A DNA stretch of 64,000 nucleotides, taken from the NCBI RefSeq assembly GCF_025151535.1, contig NZ_CP102288.1:2241501-2305500 (forward strand), in the 5' to 3' direction. The notes beneath the pieces were generated by a model that saw only the letters and a program-made list of their open reading frames with translations, did not search any database and was not told the DNA's origin. Both the position numbers and the translations under genes were made by a program. Below, piece by piece: positions 19,901 through 28,055 of this stretch. Numbering within the stretch: position 1 is the first letter of the stretch; the number at the start of each line of letters is the position of its first letter. The DNA is from Segatella copri DSM 18205. GTDB lineage: Bacteria; Bacteroidota; Bacteroidia; Bacteroidales; Bacteroidaceae.

Positions 19901-21059
19901 ACCTCAGTTCGGGATAACGAGCTCTATCTAAAGGCTTTATAATGTTTTTATATAAGGGACACAGAGGCTTGGCAACCATCTATATATCTTGGATGGTTGC
20001 TGAGACAAAATCCTCCTGTAAAATATGCAATGTTAGAAAAGACTCAGCTGTTTCGTATCTTCGATAACGTATCCAGTAAGTGCCTTGGGCTTGTTGTCAA
20101 AGAAACAGTATGCCCCTAATGCAGAAATAATATTTATGATGAAATTCGCAACAGACCTGTGACGTGAATGTACTATCTGAGCCGTATTTTTCAACAGGTC
20201 ATTAATCGTTTCAATGATGTATCTTTTGCGTAGCATCATCTTGTCATAGAACGGCATTAGTTTGTTCTTCATGTTCACTCTCAGTCCTGTAACCAACTGG
20301 ATGCCTTCCTCAAAAAGCGAATCGAAGAGTTTTTGCGAGATATAGCCTTTATCTGCAAACAGCTTGCCATACAGACGTTTAGCCAATACATCGAATACCG
20401 CTGGATCTTTGTCGCTAACGTTTGCACCAGTGAGAACAAAAGCAATTATCTCACCTCTATCATTACAAGCCAGATGTAGCTTGAACCCATGACACCATCC
20501 CATTGTTCCCTTTCCGTCTGTGGCAATGCCTTTGAACACTTTGTTGGCATAACGCCTGAGATTGTGGCATATTGGTATCATGGTTGAATCAACAAAGGTT
20601 ATACCTGTACATCTGCCAAAAGCACGGAGATTCAGGAAGAACATGAGAGGGAAGAATACGCGACTTTCAAGTTCTACAAAACGGTTATAAGACACTGCAT
20701 TTGGAAAATATGACTTCAATGTTCCTCTAATAAAGAATAGGTAATAATGCTTGAAGTTTCGGAATGAGCCGAAATGGAAATACAGCAAAATCGTCATGAT
20801 TTCACTATCAGATAAAGAGGCTTTACGTCGTCTGCGCTTTACTCCATCTTCACTCAAAAGCAATTTTCCTGCATTTTCAGCATCAAAAACTTTGTAAAAT
20901 TCATCAATAATACAAAATAATTCTGTAACTTTGTCCTTGGTAATCTCCATAATGATATCTTTTTATGTTTGTAACTAATTGTATTTCAACTACAAAGATA
21001 CAAAAAATATCGGAGATTACCAACTTTTTTAGGCACTATTTCTTATCCCGAACTGAGGT
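19901..21059. mobile_element. IS982-family insertion sequence with 8-bp target duplication
   Basis: The ends are 17-bp perfect inverted repeats: ACCTCAGTTCGGGATAA at 19901-19917 and its complement at 21043-21059. The target duplication is CAATGAAT (19893-19900 and 21060-21067). The element is 1159 bp with one transposase gene on the minus strand. A hairpin (GCAACCATC / GATGGTTGC around 19975-20000) lies behind the transposase stop and may end its transcript. Confidence 0.93.
20033..20950 (-). CDS. IS982-family transposase
   Basis: 305 residues, the usual IS982 length. The DDE core is visible: Asp in GITFVDSTMIPICHN, Asp in KLFADKGYISQKLFDSL and Glu in RYIIETINDLLKN. Between them stands GWCHGFKLHLACNDRGEI, typical of this family. 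No frameshift or stop is seen, so the enzyme looks complete and the element may still be active. Confidence 0.93.
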   Translation of the reverse strand: MEITKDKVTELFCIIDEFYKVFDAENAGKLLLSEDGVKRRRRKASLSDSEIMTILLYFHFGSFRNFKHYYLFFIRGTLKSYFPNAVSYNRFVELESRVFFPLMFFLNLRAFGRCTGITFVDSTMIPICHNLRRYANKVFKGIATDGKGTMGWCHGFKLHLACNDRGEIIAFVLTGANVSDKDPAVFDVLAKRLYGKLFADKGYISQKLFDSLFEEGIQLVTGLRVNMKNKLMPFYDKMMLRKRYIIETINDLLKNTAQIVHSRHRSVANFIINIISALGAYCFFDNKPKALTGYVIEDTKQLSLF

Positions 21060-21623
21060 CAATGAATTCAAGACGATACAGGACTTGCTCGACAAGTATA
21101 TGGATGGTGCCACATCCAATGAGGAAGAGGCAACGCTCAGAAAGTATTTCGAAGAGCATGGCAATGATATTCCGGAAGAATGGGAATCCTATCGCGCCCT
21201 CTTCAGTTATATCGGATTCGAACAGATGAATCTTTCTCAAATTCTAAAAGGAGAAGAAGAGAAGGAGGAGGATTTCGAAAAAAAAGATATCGAGAAGGAA
21301 GAAATCCCAAAGAAGGAAGCTTCTCGCAGCAGATGGCTCAAATATTTCGGCACTTCTGTGGCAGCCGCCGCTATCATCGCATTCCTGATTGTGGGCATCC
21401 AGAAGATAGCCCAGCCTCAGCCTGAATGTTATGCGGTTATCGATGGAAAGGTTTATACCGACCAGGAGTTCGTTCATAACGAAGCCCTGGATGCCCTGGA
21501 AGATGTTTCGGCAGATTCCGAAGATCCATTCAGTGCCCTGGATATGATGAAACAATAAATTCATCTTTTAGATGAAACAATCAATCAAACTATAAAGTAT
21601 AATATATATAATAAGGATAGAAT

Positions 21624-22070
21624 ATGAAACGATGCAACTTGATAAAACGCTTCTTCATCGGACTGCTTCTTATCGTGGTAGCCTCGATTTCGGCTAATGC
21701 CCAGGAGGGGCTGTACGTAAAAAGCATATTCCAACGCTTCGGACACGCCAAGGGATGCAAGATGGTTACGATGCAGAATGCGCAACTCAAAGGTTACAGG
21801 CTCAAGATATACAAGAGCCTGGTATATAAGAACCATGCCACGGAAATAGCCCACTATCTAAAGTCCGACCGCAAGGCTGCGAAAAAGATCAGAGAGGTGG
21901 TGGAGAATGGCAAGATGGTGAGCGGCTATTACATGATGGCCCCCTTGAGCAATGGCAACAACCGCTTCATCCTCTTCAGTAATCCGAGTAAAAGCAAGGG
22001 AACCGTGATTTATATAGAGGGCGACCTGTCGCCCGAAGATATCATGCAACTCTGCTATTCCAGAAGATAG
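21624..22070 (+). CDS. Small exported protein of the ECF-sigma operon (possibly DUF6108)
   Basis: 148 residues with a signal peptide (MKRCNLIKRFFIGLLLIVVA, then SISANAQ). The mature part is basic and ~122 residues, with AQLKGYRLKIYKSLVYKN and ending in GDLSPEDIMQLCYSRR. It resembles small conserved Bacteroidota periplasmic proteins found next to sigma genes. I am not sure of the DUF number. It stands third in the sigma operon, 65 bp after the preceding gene. The fourth gene was 63 bp downstream before IS1380 inserted. Confidence 0.6.
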   Translation: MKRCNLIKRFFIGLLLIVVASISANAQEGLYVKSIFQRFGHAKGCKMVTMQNAQLKGYRLKIYKSLVYKNHATEIAHYLKSDRKAAKKIREVVENGKMVSGYYMMAPLSNGNNRFILFSNPSKSKGTVIYIEGDLSPEDIMQLCYSRR

Positions 22071-22107
22071 AAGCAACATCTTCCTACAGGAATCCTCTCA
22101 ATAAGAA

Positions 22108-23700
22108 CCTTAATTCCGCAACACTATAATTTAATATTTTTTATAAGCACCTGAGCAACAAAAAGTTGCTCAGGATTTTGCCATGTCAGAAATTTCACTT
22201 ATCTTAGTGTTGCAAATAAAAAGCAAATAAAACTCTGAATGACATGGCAAAAGTACAAATAAAATCTGAGAAACTCACTCCTTTTGGAGGAATTTTTTCT
22301 ATTATGGAGCAATTTGATGCTCTTTTAGCTCAAACCATAGATTCCACCTTGGGATTGAGATGCACTATGTTTGGTTATCAATATAGCGAAATTCTACGCT
22401 CTCTGATGTGCGTATATCTTTGTGGCGGCTCATGTATTGAGGATGTTACAACTCACTTGATGAAACATTTGTCTCTTCATCCAACTCTTCGCACTTGCAG
22501 CGCAGACACCATATTGCGTGCTATCGAAGAACTGACTTGTAAGAACATCACCTATAAATCTGCTTCTGGCAACTCCTATGATTTCAATACTGCAGACAAG
22601 ATGAACTGCTTATTGATCAAAGCCCTGCTTGCTACTGGTCAATTGAAATCCGGTCAAGAGTATGATTTTGACTTTGACCATCAGTTCATTGAAACAGAGA
22701 AGCATGATGCAAAACCAACCTACAAGAAGTTCCTGGGCTATAGTCCAGGTGTGGCAGTCATTAACGACATGATTGTCGGTATTGAAAATAGAGACGGCAA
22801 CACAAACGTGCGCTTCAACCAAAGAGAGACTTTGGAAAGAATCTTCAAGCGACTGGAGGCATCAGAAGTATATATATCCCGTGCCCGCATGGATTGCGGC
22901 TCATGCTCGGAGGAAATCGTAGATATGGTAGAGGCTCATTGCAGGCATTTTTATATTCGTGCCAACAGATGCTCTTCCTTCTACGATTCCATGTTTGCCT
23001 TGACTGGATGGAAAACTGTTGAAATCAACGGTATTGAATTTGAGCTGAATTCCATCCTTGTTGAGAAATGGAAAGGAAAACCGTATCGTCTTGTCATACA
23101 GAGACAAAGGCGAATAGAGGGAGACCTTGACATTTGGGAAGGCGAATATACCTACAGATGTATACTGACTAACGATTACAAGTCGAGTGCAAGAGACATT
23201 GTGGAATTCTACAATCTTCGTGGTGGCAAGGAACGCATCTTCGATGACATGAACAATGGCTTTGGCTGGAATCGGTTGCCAAAATCGTTCATGGCACAGA
23301 ATACAGTATTCCTGCTTATGACAGCTCTCATCAGAAACTTCTACAAAGCTATTATGCAGAGATTGAAAACCCATGAATTTGGATTGCGTGCCACCAGCAG
23401 AATCAAGACCTTTGTGTTCAAGTTCATCTCTGTTCCTGCAAAATGGATTAAGACGTCACGTAGGCATGTATTGAACATTTATTCAGACAACTATGCTTAT
23501 GCCAACCTGTTCAAGACAGACTTTGGTTAAAGGCCATGCTTTTCTGGTTAAACCGGCGTATTACCTCAAGTCGCTTTATGGGGTAAGGGAATTTTGTGTT
23601 TACGACGTTTCTGTTATGACCAAGGAATATGTACAATAAAAGAATTTTTGTCGTTTTACAAGTAAATTCCCACGAAACCCTATAGGTTGCGGATTTGAGG
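22108..23700. mobile_element. IS1380-family insertion sequence, copy 1
   Basis: 1593 bp. Ends are imperfect inverted repeats starting CCTTAATTCCGCAAC (left) and CCTCAAATCCGCAAC (right, complement). The 5-bp target duplication is AAGAA (22103-22107 and 23701-23705). Just inside the left end a perfect 10-bp hairpin (CCTGAGCAAC, 22150-22159 with 22165-22174) probably blocks read-through into the transposase gene. The element splits the third and fourth genes of the sigma operon. Confidence 0.93.
22244..23530 (+). CDS. IS1380-family transposase
   Basis: 428 residues, full length. The family start MAKVQIKSEKLTPFGGIF is present, as are the acidic DFDFDHQFIETEKHDAK block, the MDCGSCSEEIVDMVE block and the C-terminal EFYNLRGGKERIFDDMNNGF, which carries the last catalytic Glu. 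It is nearly identical to the two other copies in the window (one differs by Leu to Val at about residue 132). Confidence 0.95.
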   Translation: MAKVQIKSEKLTPFGGIFSIMEQFDALLAQTIDSTLGLRCTMFGYQYSEILRSLMCVYLCGGSCIEDVTTHLMKHLSLHPTLRTCSADTILRAIEELTCKNITYKSASGNSYDFNTADKMNCLLIKALLATGQLKSGQEYDFDFDHQFIETEKHDAKPTYKKFLGYSPGVAVINDMIVGIENRDGNTNVRFNQRETLERIFKRLEASEVYISRARMDCGSCSEEIVDMVEAHCRHFYIRANRCSSFYDSMFALTGWKTVEINGIEFELNSILVEKWKGKPYRLVIQRQRRIEGDLDIWEGEYTYRCILTNDYKSSARDIVEFYNLRGGKERIFDDMNNGFGWNRLPKSFMAQNTVFLLMTALIRNFYKAIMQRLKTHEFGLRATSRIKTFVFKFISVPAKWIKTSRRHVLNIYSDNYAYANLFKTDFG

Positions 23701-23731
23701 AAGAATAAGAAACAACATAAAATAAAGTATT

Positions 23732-24625
23732 ATGAATATCAAAAACGTAATGATGATGGCTGCCATGATGCCAGCCTTCGCCCTTGCTGAAACCAACAGC
23801 AACTGTGCACCAGCCCCGGTAGAGGCTAACGACACCACAATCAGAGTGAACGACCAGAACATCGTCATCAAGCAGGATGGTGAACAGACTTCTGTGAAGA
23901 TATATAAGATGAACGGCAACGAGATGACCAAGATTTCCGAAACCCAATTCGTAGATGGTCAGGAAGTAGAAAAGGTATTTGTCACCTCACCATTCATCCC
24001 TCAGACCTTGAGAAAGCGCAAGCGCAGTCTGGAGAGTCATTATCCAACCTTCTTCTTCGGCTGCAGCCAGTTGCCAGGCAGCAGGGGAAGCATGGGAGGC
24101 AACAACGAGATGCACAGTCGCGACTCCAAGTCGTGGGAATGGGGCATCACCCTCACCAGTCTCTGCTTCCGCCTTTCCAACGAAATGGCGCTCACCTCCT
24201 CTCTCTCCATCGGACAGGTACACCACCATTTCAAGGACAATTATGTATTAAGCACCGAAAACGGGGTATCGGCAATGACTCCGATAGATGGCGAAACGCT
24301 GAAGAAAAGCTATATCAGCTACAATGTGCTCCGCCTGCCTATCATGCTGGAGTGGCAGAAGCGCATAGGATGCCATGATGCATTCCTGGCGTTAGGTCCA
24401 TCGGTAGAATACCGCTGGCACGAGCATTCCCGCTACTTCATCGGAAAGCACAAGCATACCGAAACGGGCGATATCAACCTCAACCCTATCGGCTTGAACT
24501 TCGAGGCCCGTGCCGGCTACTCAGGAGTAATGCTCTACGCCCGTGCCGGAGTAACCCCACTGCTCAACAAGACCAAGGCTCCCGAGTGCTACCCGATAAC
24601 CATCGGCTTAGGATTTAGACTGTAA
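23732..24625 (+). CDS. Outer-membrane beta-barrel protein, last gene of ECF-sigma operon
   Basis: 297 residues with a Met-rich signal peptide (MNIKNVMMMAAMMPAFALA). Residues ~25-95 form a soluble part. The rest has alternating strands as in OMP beta-barrel proteins (WEWGITLTSLCFRLSNEMAL; AFLALGPSVEYRWHEHSRYF; GVMLYARAGVTPLLN) and ends with the outer-membrane sorting pattern ITIGLGFRL. Probably a surface protein whose level is set by the sigma factor. The IS1380 copy now separates it from the operon promoter, so its expression may depend on the IS or be lost. Confidence 0.75.
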   Translation: MNIKNVMMMAAMMPAFALAETNSNCAPAPVEANDTTIRVNDQNIVIKQDGEQTSVKIYKMNGNEMTKISETQFVDGQEVEKVFVTSPFIPQTLRKRKRSLESHYPTFFFGCSQLPGSRGSMGGNNEMHSRDSKSWEWGITLTSLCFRLSNEMALTSSLSIGQVHHHFKDNYVLSTENGVSAMTPIDGETLKKSYISYNVLRLPIMLEWQKRIGCHDAFLALGPSVEYRWHEHSRYFIGKHKHTETGDINLNPIGLNFEARAGYSGVMLYARAGVTPLLNKTKAPECYPITIGLGFRL

Positions 24626-24677
24626 CATAGCTGCAATGTAGCAGAAATATAGCTGTAATGTAGCAAAACATAACTGA

Positions 24678-24723
24678 AACTGTCCCCATCTGAAACACCC
24701 ATTCAGATGAGGACAGTTTTTTA
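24678..24723 (+). terminator. Rho-independent terminator, same family as at 17524
   Basis: AACTGTCCCCATCTG (24678-24692) pairs with CAGATGAGGACAGTT (24704-24718), then a T-run. It ends the sigma operon and is followed after 9 bp by the first unit of a 23-bp repeat array. Confidence 0.85.
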
Positions 24724-24727
24724 TTCT

Positions 24728-24815
24728 GCCAAATTCGGGAATTAAAAACGGCCAAATTCGGGAAAAATAATCGGCCAAATTCGGGAGTTAAATAATGCCA
24801 AATTCGGGAATTTGT
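24728..24815. repeat. Orphan array of four 23-bp phased repeats
   Basis: GCCAAATTCGGGA starts at 24728, 24751, 24774 and 24797, exactly 23 bp apart. A matching array (GCCAAATTGGGTA type, same 23-bp period) controls the ATPase gene at 29435 and also starts directly after a terminator of the same family. Here no ATPase gene follows, so this is probably the left part of a lost ATPase locus. Confidence 0.85.
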
Positions 24816-24873
24816 GAAAAAGCCCACATTTTCGGCATTTAGCCGAGAACCTAGGATTTATCAAAAAAAACGA

Positions 24874-24945
24874 AAAAAGTGGCGATAGGTGTGCGAAATC
24901 AATGTTTTTTTATGAGATTTAGCACAACTATCGCCACTTTTTGCT
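24874..24945. repeat. Long inverted repeat
   Basis: AAAAGTGGCGATAGGTGTGC and its near-perfect complement (one mismatch) flank a ~28-nt spacer. It ends in T-runs on both strands, so it can act as a two-way terminator. The left flank of the ISL3-type element (24946-25099) is the end of a basic minus-strand frame (ending KKMHENSKKWR). That frame continues across the insertion to 26657 and then meets a stop, so I do not call a gene. Confidence 0.6.
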
Positions 24946-25181
24946 ATTTTCATGCATTTTTTTCAATAAACGTTTGGCTATATAAATTCTTTTCAGTACT
25001 TTTGTATTTGTCATTCTGCGGATTGCCATCAATGAGTTGTTGGCGTTAATCTGCCGTTTGGCTCTATTTTTATGAAAACGGCGTTTACTGCGTTTTTCTG
25101 GGTCACTTGCAAAAGCGTGTGGATAGCATAGCACAATAAAAGCAAGCAGGTGTACGTTTATAGAGTAAACGTTAGAACAAA

Positions 25182-25562
25182 ATGGAACAGTATAGACTCT
25201 TAGCGGAATGCCTGTTGCCAGCCCGCATGCTTGACTGGTTTGACTTGAAGACTGTACGTGTCGAGAAGAAAGGTGACACACAGGTGATTCACCTTTATCT
25301 CGATGAGAACGAGCAGAAACCTGACGACGGAGAAGACCTGCGCCCCAATGGATTTACACGCGAAAGTGTGTTTCACGACTTTCCGATTAGAGGTCATGAA
25401 GTACTGCTTCACGTGCGCCGTCGCAGATGGCTTGATGCAGATGGTCACAACGTGATGACCGAATGCAATCTCATTCAGGAGTCCACCCGCTGCTCAACCG
25501 AGTTGGCGGATTTTTTAAAAGAAGCGTTTGGAGACGCACCCTATAACGGCCCGTTCGTTTGA
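25182..25562 (+). CDS. ISAon1-like transposase, N-terminal protein
   Basis: 126 residues of the small first ORF of ISAon1-type elements (LLAECLLPARMLDWFDLKTV; VFHDFPIRGHEVLLHVRRRR). It overlaps the second ORF, which lies in a different frame. A T-run followed by A-run (25511-25520) stands just before the overlap and could promote ribosomal slippage, but a classical -1 slip would not enter the second frame, so separate translation is more likely. Confidence 0.75.
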   Translation: MEQYRLLAECLLPARMLDWFDLKTVRVEKKGDTQVIHLYLDENEQKPDDGEDLRPNGFTRESVFHDFPIRGHEVLLHVRRRRWLDADGHNVMTECNLIQESTRCSTELADFLKEAFGDAPYNGPFV

Positions 25563-26574
25563 GGATGACTATCACATAGACGGTGATGAGTATGGCAGAG
25601 CCTACAAGGACCACCTAAGCGGCTATCGTGAATGGTCTGAACTAGGCCATGCTGACGAGTGGCTCATCTTCCCAGAGAACATAAGTCCTCACGTCAGCAT
25701 AGATGAGACATGCTTGTCCACGGGAGAGGTATACACAATAGCCTCGAACAAGGATGCACATGGTCGCAAGGGATGCCTTATTGCTGTAGTCAAGGGCACT
25801 AAGGCAAAGGATGTCATAAAGGCATTGATGAAGATACCAGAAGCGTTGAGAATGAGCGTGGAAGAGGTTACTCTCGACTTCTCTGAGAGTATGCACAACA
25901 TAGTAGAGAAATGCTTTCCGAAGGCTATGCGTACGCTCGACCGGTTCCATCATCAGCAGTTTTGTCTTGAAGCCTTGCAAGAGGTACGCAGAGAGTATAG
26001 GCGTGAGCAGATGACACTTGATGCCCATGCTAGGGAAGAGCACCGTCTGATGATGCGCCAGCTGCAGGAGAACGATGGTCCATTTGTGGATGAGGAGGGC
26101 AATGCCATAAGGCGCAATGCAAGGTACTATCCCGAAAGACTTGAGAACGGAGAGACTCGTGCAGAACTCCTTGCACGCAGTAAGGGGCTACTTATGATGT
26201 CACCCGAGAAATGGACAGACACACAGAAGGAACGTGCAGAAATACTGTTCCGTGAGTTTCCGGACATAAAGACGGCTTTCTCGCTTACCCACTCTCTTCG
26301 AATGATTTTCTCGCAGAGGTGTACTAAGGAGCAAGGTGCTGTCAGCCTGCATTCATGGTACTCGAAGGTCGGTGAGTTCGGCAACAAAGCGTTCAATGAT
26401 ATTGCTGCCGCCATGTACGACCGTGAGGATGAGATCCTTAACTATTTTGTCAATCGCTCTACCAATGCATCAGCTGAATCCCTCAATGCAAAGATCAAGC
26501 ATTTCAGAGCACAACTCAGAGGTATTATTGACCGTAAGTTCTTTCTCTTCAGACTAATGAAGATCTATGCCTAA
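25528..26574 (+). CDS. ISL3/ISAon1-like transposase, catalytic protein
   Basis: About 348 residues, starting at a TTG or by frame change from the first ORF (the frame is open from 25519). The DDE set is visible: HVSIDETCLSTGEVYTI, TLDFSESMHNIVEKCF with TLDRFHHQQF, and STNASAESLNAKIKHFRA for the Glu. It ends in the usual FFLFRLMKIYA. The catalytic residues look intact. Confidence 0.88.
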   Translation: METHPITARSFEDDYHIDGDEYGRAYKDHLSGYREWSELGHADEWLIFPENISPHVSIDETCLSTGEVYTIASNKDAHGRKGCLIAVVKGTKAKDVIKALMKIPEALRMSVEEVTLDFSESMHNIVEKCFPKAMRTLDRFHHQQFCLEALQEVRREYRREQMTLDAHAREEHRLMMRQLQENDGPFVDEEGNAIRRNARYYPERLENGETRAELLARSKGLLMMSPEKWTDTQKERAEILFREFPDIKTAFSLTHSLRMIFSQRCTKEQGAVSLHSWYSKVGEFGNKAFNDIAAAMYDREDEILNYFVNRSTNASAESLNAKIKHFRAQLRGIIDRKFFLFRLMKIYA

Positions 26575-26606
26575 TCCACACACTTTTACTGGTGACCCGT
26601 TTTTCT

Positions 26607-26918
26607 TCTGACAAGTTGGAAATTAGGGACTTCCAAAACGAGCTTCGGATAAGAAACAAGGTGGGCGCTTACACCTTGCGTGTATATACATGGCACAAAT
26701 GCGCCCTTTCGTCAAGAGAGGGTGCATCTTGTGCTATCCATATATACCTTCTTGGCGTAGGCTTCTGCACTTCATTCTTTGAGCTCAAAGGTCCCCTAAT
26801 ACCTCAACTTACAAAGGATGGTTAGTACAGAACTCCTACGCCATTTCTTTTGATAGATAATCCTTAACCATTACCTTCTGCTTAGAGGAGTCGGTAGAAT
26901 AAAGACCAAAGTACTCAG
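26607..26918. other. Non-coding gap between ISL3-type element and methylase gene
   Basis: 312 bp without a recognisable gene. It contains a short inverted pair around GTGGGCGCTTACACC / GGCACAAATGCGCCC and the target-site flank of the IS. I see no clear TTTG/TAnnTTTG promoter, so the start signal of the methylase gene is unknown. Confidence 0.4.
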
Positions 26919-28050
26919 ATGGCAAATAGTGGATTAGCAAATGCAAAAAATGCAAAGAACGATGAGTTTTACACTCAATATTATGATATAGAAAAAGAAA
27001 TGAACGCATACCTGGAATATAATCCAGATGTATTCAAAGATAAAACTATCCTTTTTCCATGCGATGACCCTGAATGGAGTAATTTCACAAAATTCTTTGC
27101 TCAAAACTTTGAACGATTCGGTCTAAAAAAAACTGATAAGTACAAGTTATGCTCCAGAAAGCAAAAAGTATAAGACTGGTTATCAACCCTCTCTTTTCGA
27201 GCAAAACGACATCAAGTTCGATAAAGACAAAACCAAGACAAATGGTAAGATATTCGTTCTTGACCATGATGTTTCTGGAGATGGGAAAATTGACGTGGAA
27301 GACTTACAGTGGAATTATCTACAGGGAGATGGAGATTTCCGAAGTACAGAAATCAAGAATCTCCGCGACGAAGCAGACATCATTATAACTAATCCTCCAT
27401 TTTCTTTATTCAGAGATTTTTTAGGTTGGATAATTGAAGCTAAGAAACAGTTCGTAATAATCGGAAATATGAATGCAGTAACTTACAAAGAAGTCTTCCC
27501 CCTAATTAAAGACAATATCATTTGGATGGGATGCACGATTCACAGTGGTGACCGAGAATTTGGAGTACCAGATACATATCCTTTGACTGCTTCAGGATGG
27601 AGAATTGATGAAAACGGTAAAAAATATATTAGAGTAAAAGGAGTACGCTGGTATACTAACATCGAACATGGTCGCCGCCATCAACCATTGCCTTTAATGA
27701 CTCTAGAAGACAACCTAAAGTTTAGTAAGCATAAAGAACTCAAAGGGCGTAGCTCTTATATTCATTATGCCAACTATGATGCTATAGATGTGCCTTATAC
27801 AGATGCTATCCCTTCCAACTATGATGAAAAAATGGGAGTTCCTATCAGTTTCTTGGATAAGTATTGTCCTGAACAATTTGAGATTATCGGGCAAACACAA
27901 GGTGACTCTGGCAAAGCTTTAGGTCTAAAGCCCTTCGACCGAGAATTGAAGAAGCTGAACAAGAGCTTGCGTGATGGCCAACTTTACTATATGGAAGATG
28001 GCATTCCTCAAAAGCCATACGCTAGAATATTAATCCGACATAAAAAATAA
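26919..28050 (+). pseudogene. EcoRI-type adenine-specific DNA methyltransferase, frameshifted in an A8 run
   Basis: The first part (84 codons, MANSGLANAKNAKNDEFYTQ) and the second part (from ~27137) are one gene in two frames. The break lies in a run of eight A at 27125-27132. With seven A the frame reads FGLKKLISTSYAPESKKYKT and continues through DKTILFPCDDPEW upstream and the catalytic ITNPPFSLF (~residue 158) to the stop at 28050, about 376 residues. DEFYT and NPPF match EcoRI-like N6-adenine methylases. The gene ends 5 bp before a DUF262-HNH gene. The single-base change in a homopolymer may be a phase switch, a fixed mutation or a sequencing error. Confidence 0.82.
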
Positions 28051-28055
28051 GAATC

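Larger units (their letters stand above)
19834..21558 (+). pseudogene. Membrane-anchored regulator-like gene interrupted by IS982 element
   Basis: The gene starts at ATG 19834 (MNDKIKRIDEFKDINEF) and is cut after ~22 codons by the IS at 19901. The rest resumes at 21060. Removing the IS and one 8-bp target copy joins the frame exactly, giving NEFKTIQDLLDKYMDGATSN and onward, about 186 residues in all. The joined protein has an acidic cytosolic N-terminal half, a Glu/Lys-rich linker (~90-110), one membrane segment (FGTSVAAAAIIAFLIVGI) and a short outer tail. Following an ECF sigma gene it is a fair anti-sigma candidate, though no known domain is recognised. The downstream part also has an open frame from ATG 20965 inside the IS, so a chimeric N-terminus could be made. 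Confidence 0.8.
25100..26598. mobile_element. ISL3-type (ISAon1-like) insertion sequence with 8-bp target duplication
   Basis: 1499 bp. Left end GGGTCACTTGCAAAAGCGTG and right end (complement) GGGTCACCAGTAAAAGTGTG form imperfect inverted repeats, both continuing TGGAT. The target duplication is GTTTTTCT (25092-25099 and 26599-26606). Two overlapping reading frames make up the transposase. Confidence 0.85.

Noticed and set aside
24728..24815. Iterons of a plasmid-type replication origin
   Set aside because: No replication initiator gene or DnaA-box region nearby. The matching array at 29281 overlaps a promoter instead.
24928..25099. Minus-strand basic protein interrupted by the ISL3-type element
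   Set aside because: The rejoined frame meets a stop ~50 bp beyond the insertion with no start codon, so no gene can be supported.
25511..25562. Programmed -1 frameshift in the ISL3-type transposase (T TTT TTA heptamer)
   Set aside because: A -1 slip does not enter the frame of the second ORF. A +1 shift or separate start is needed.
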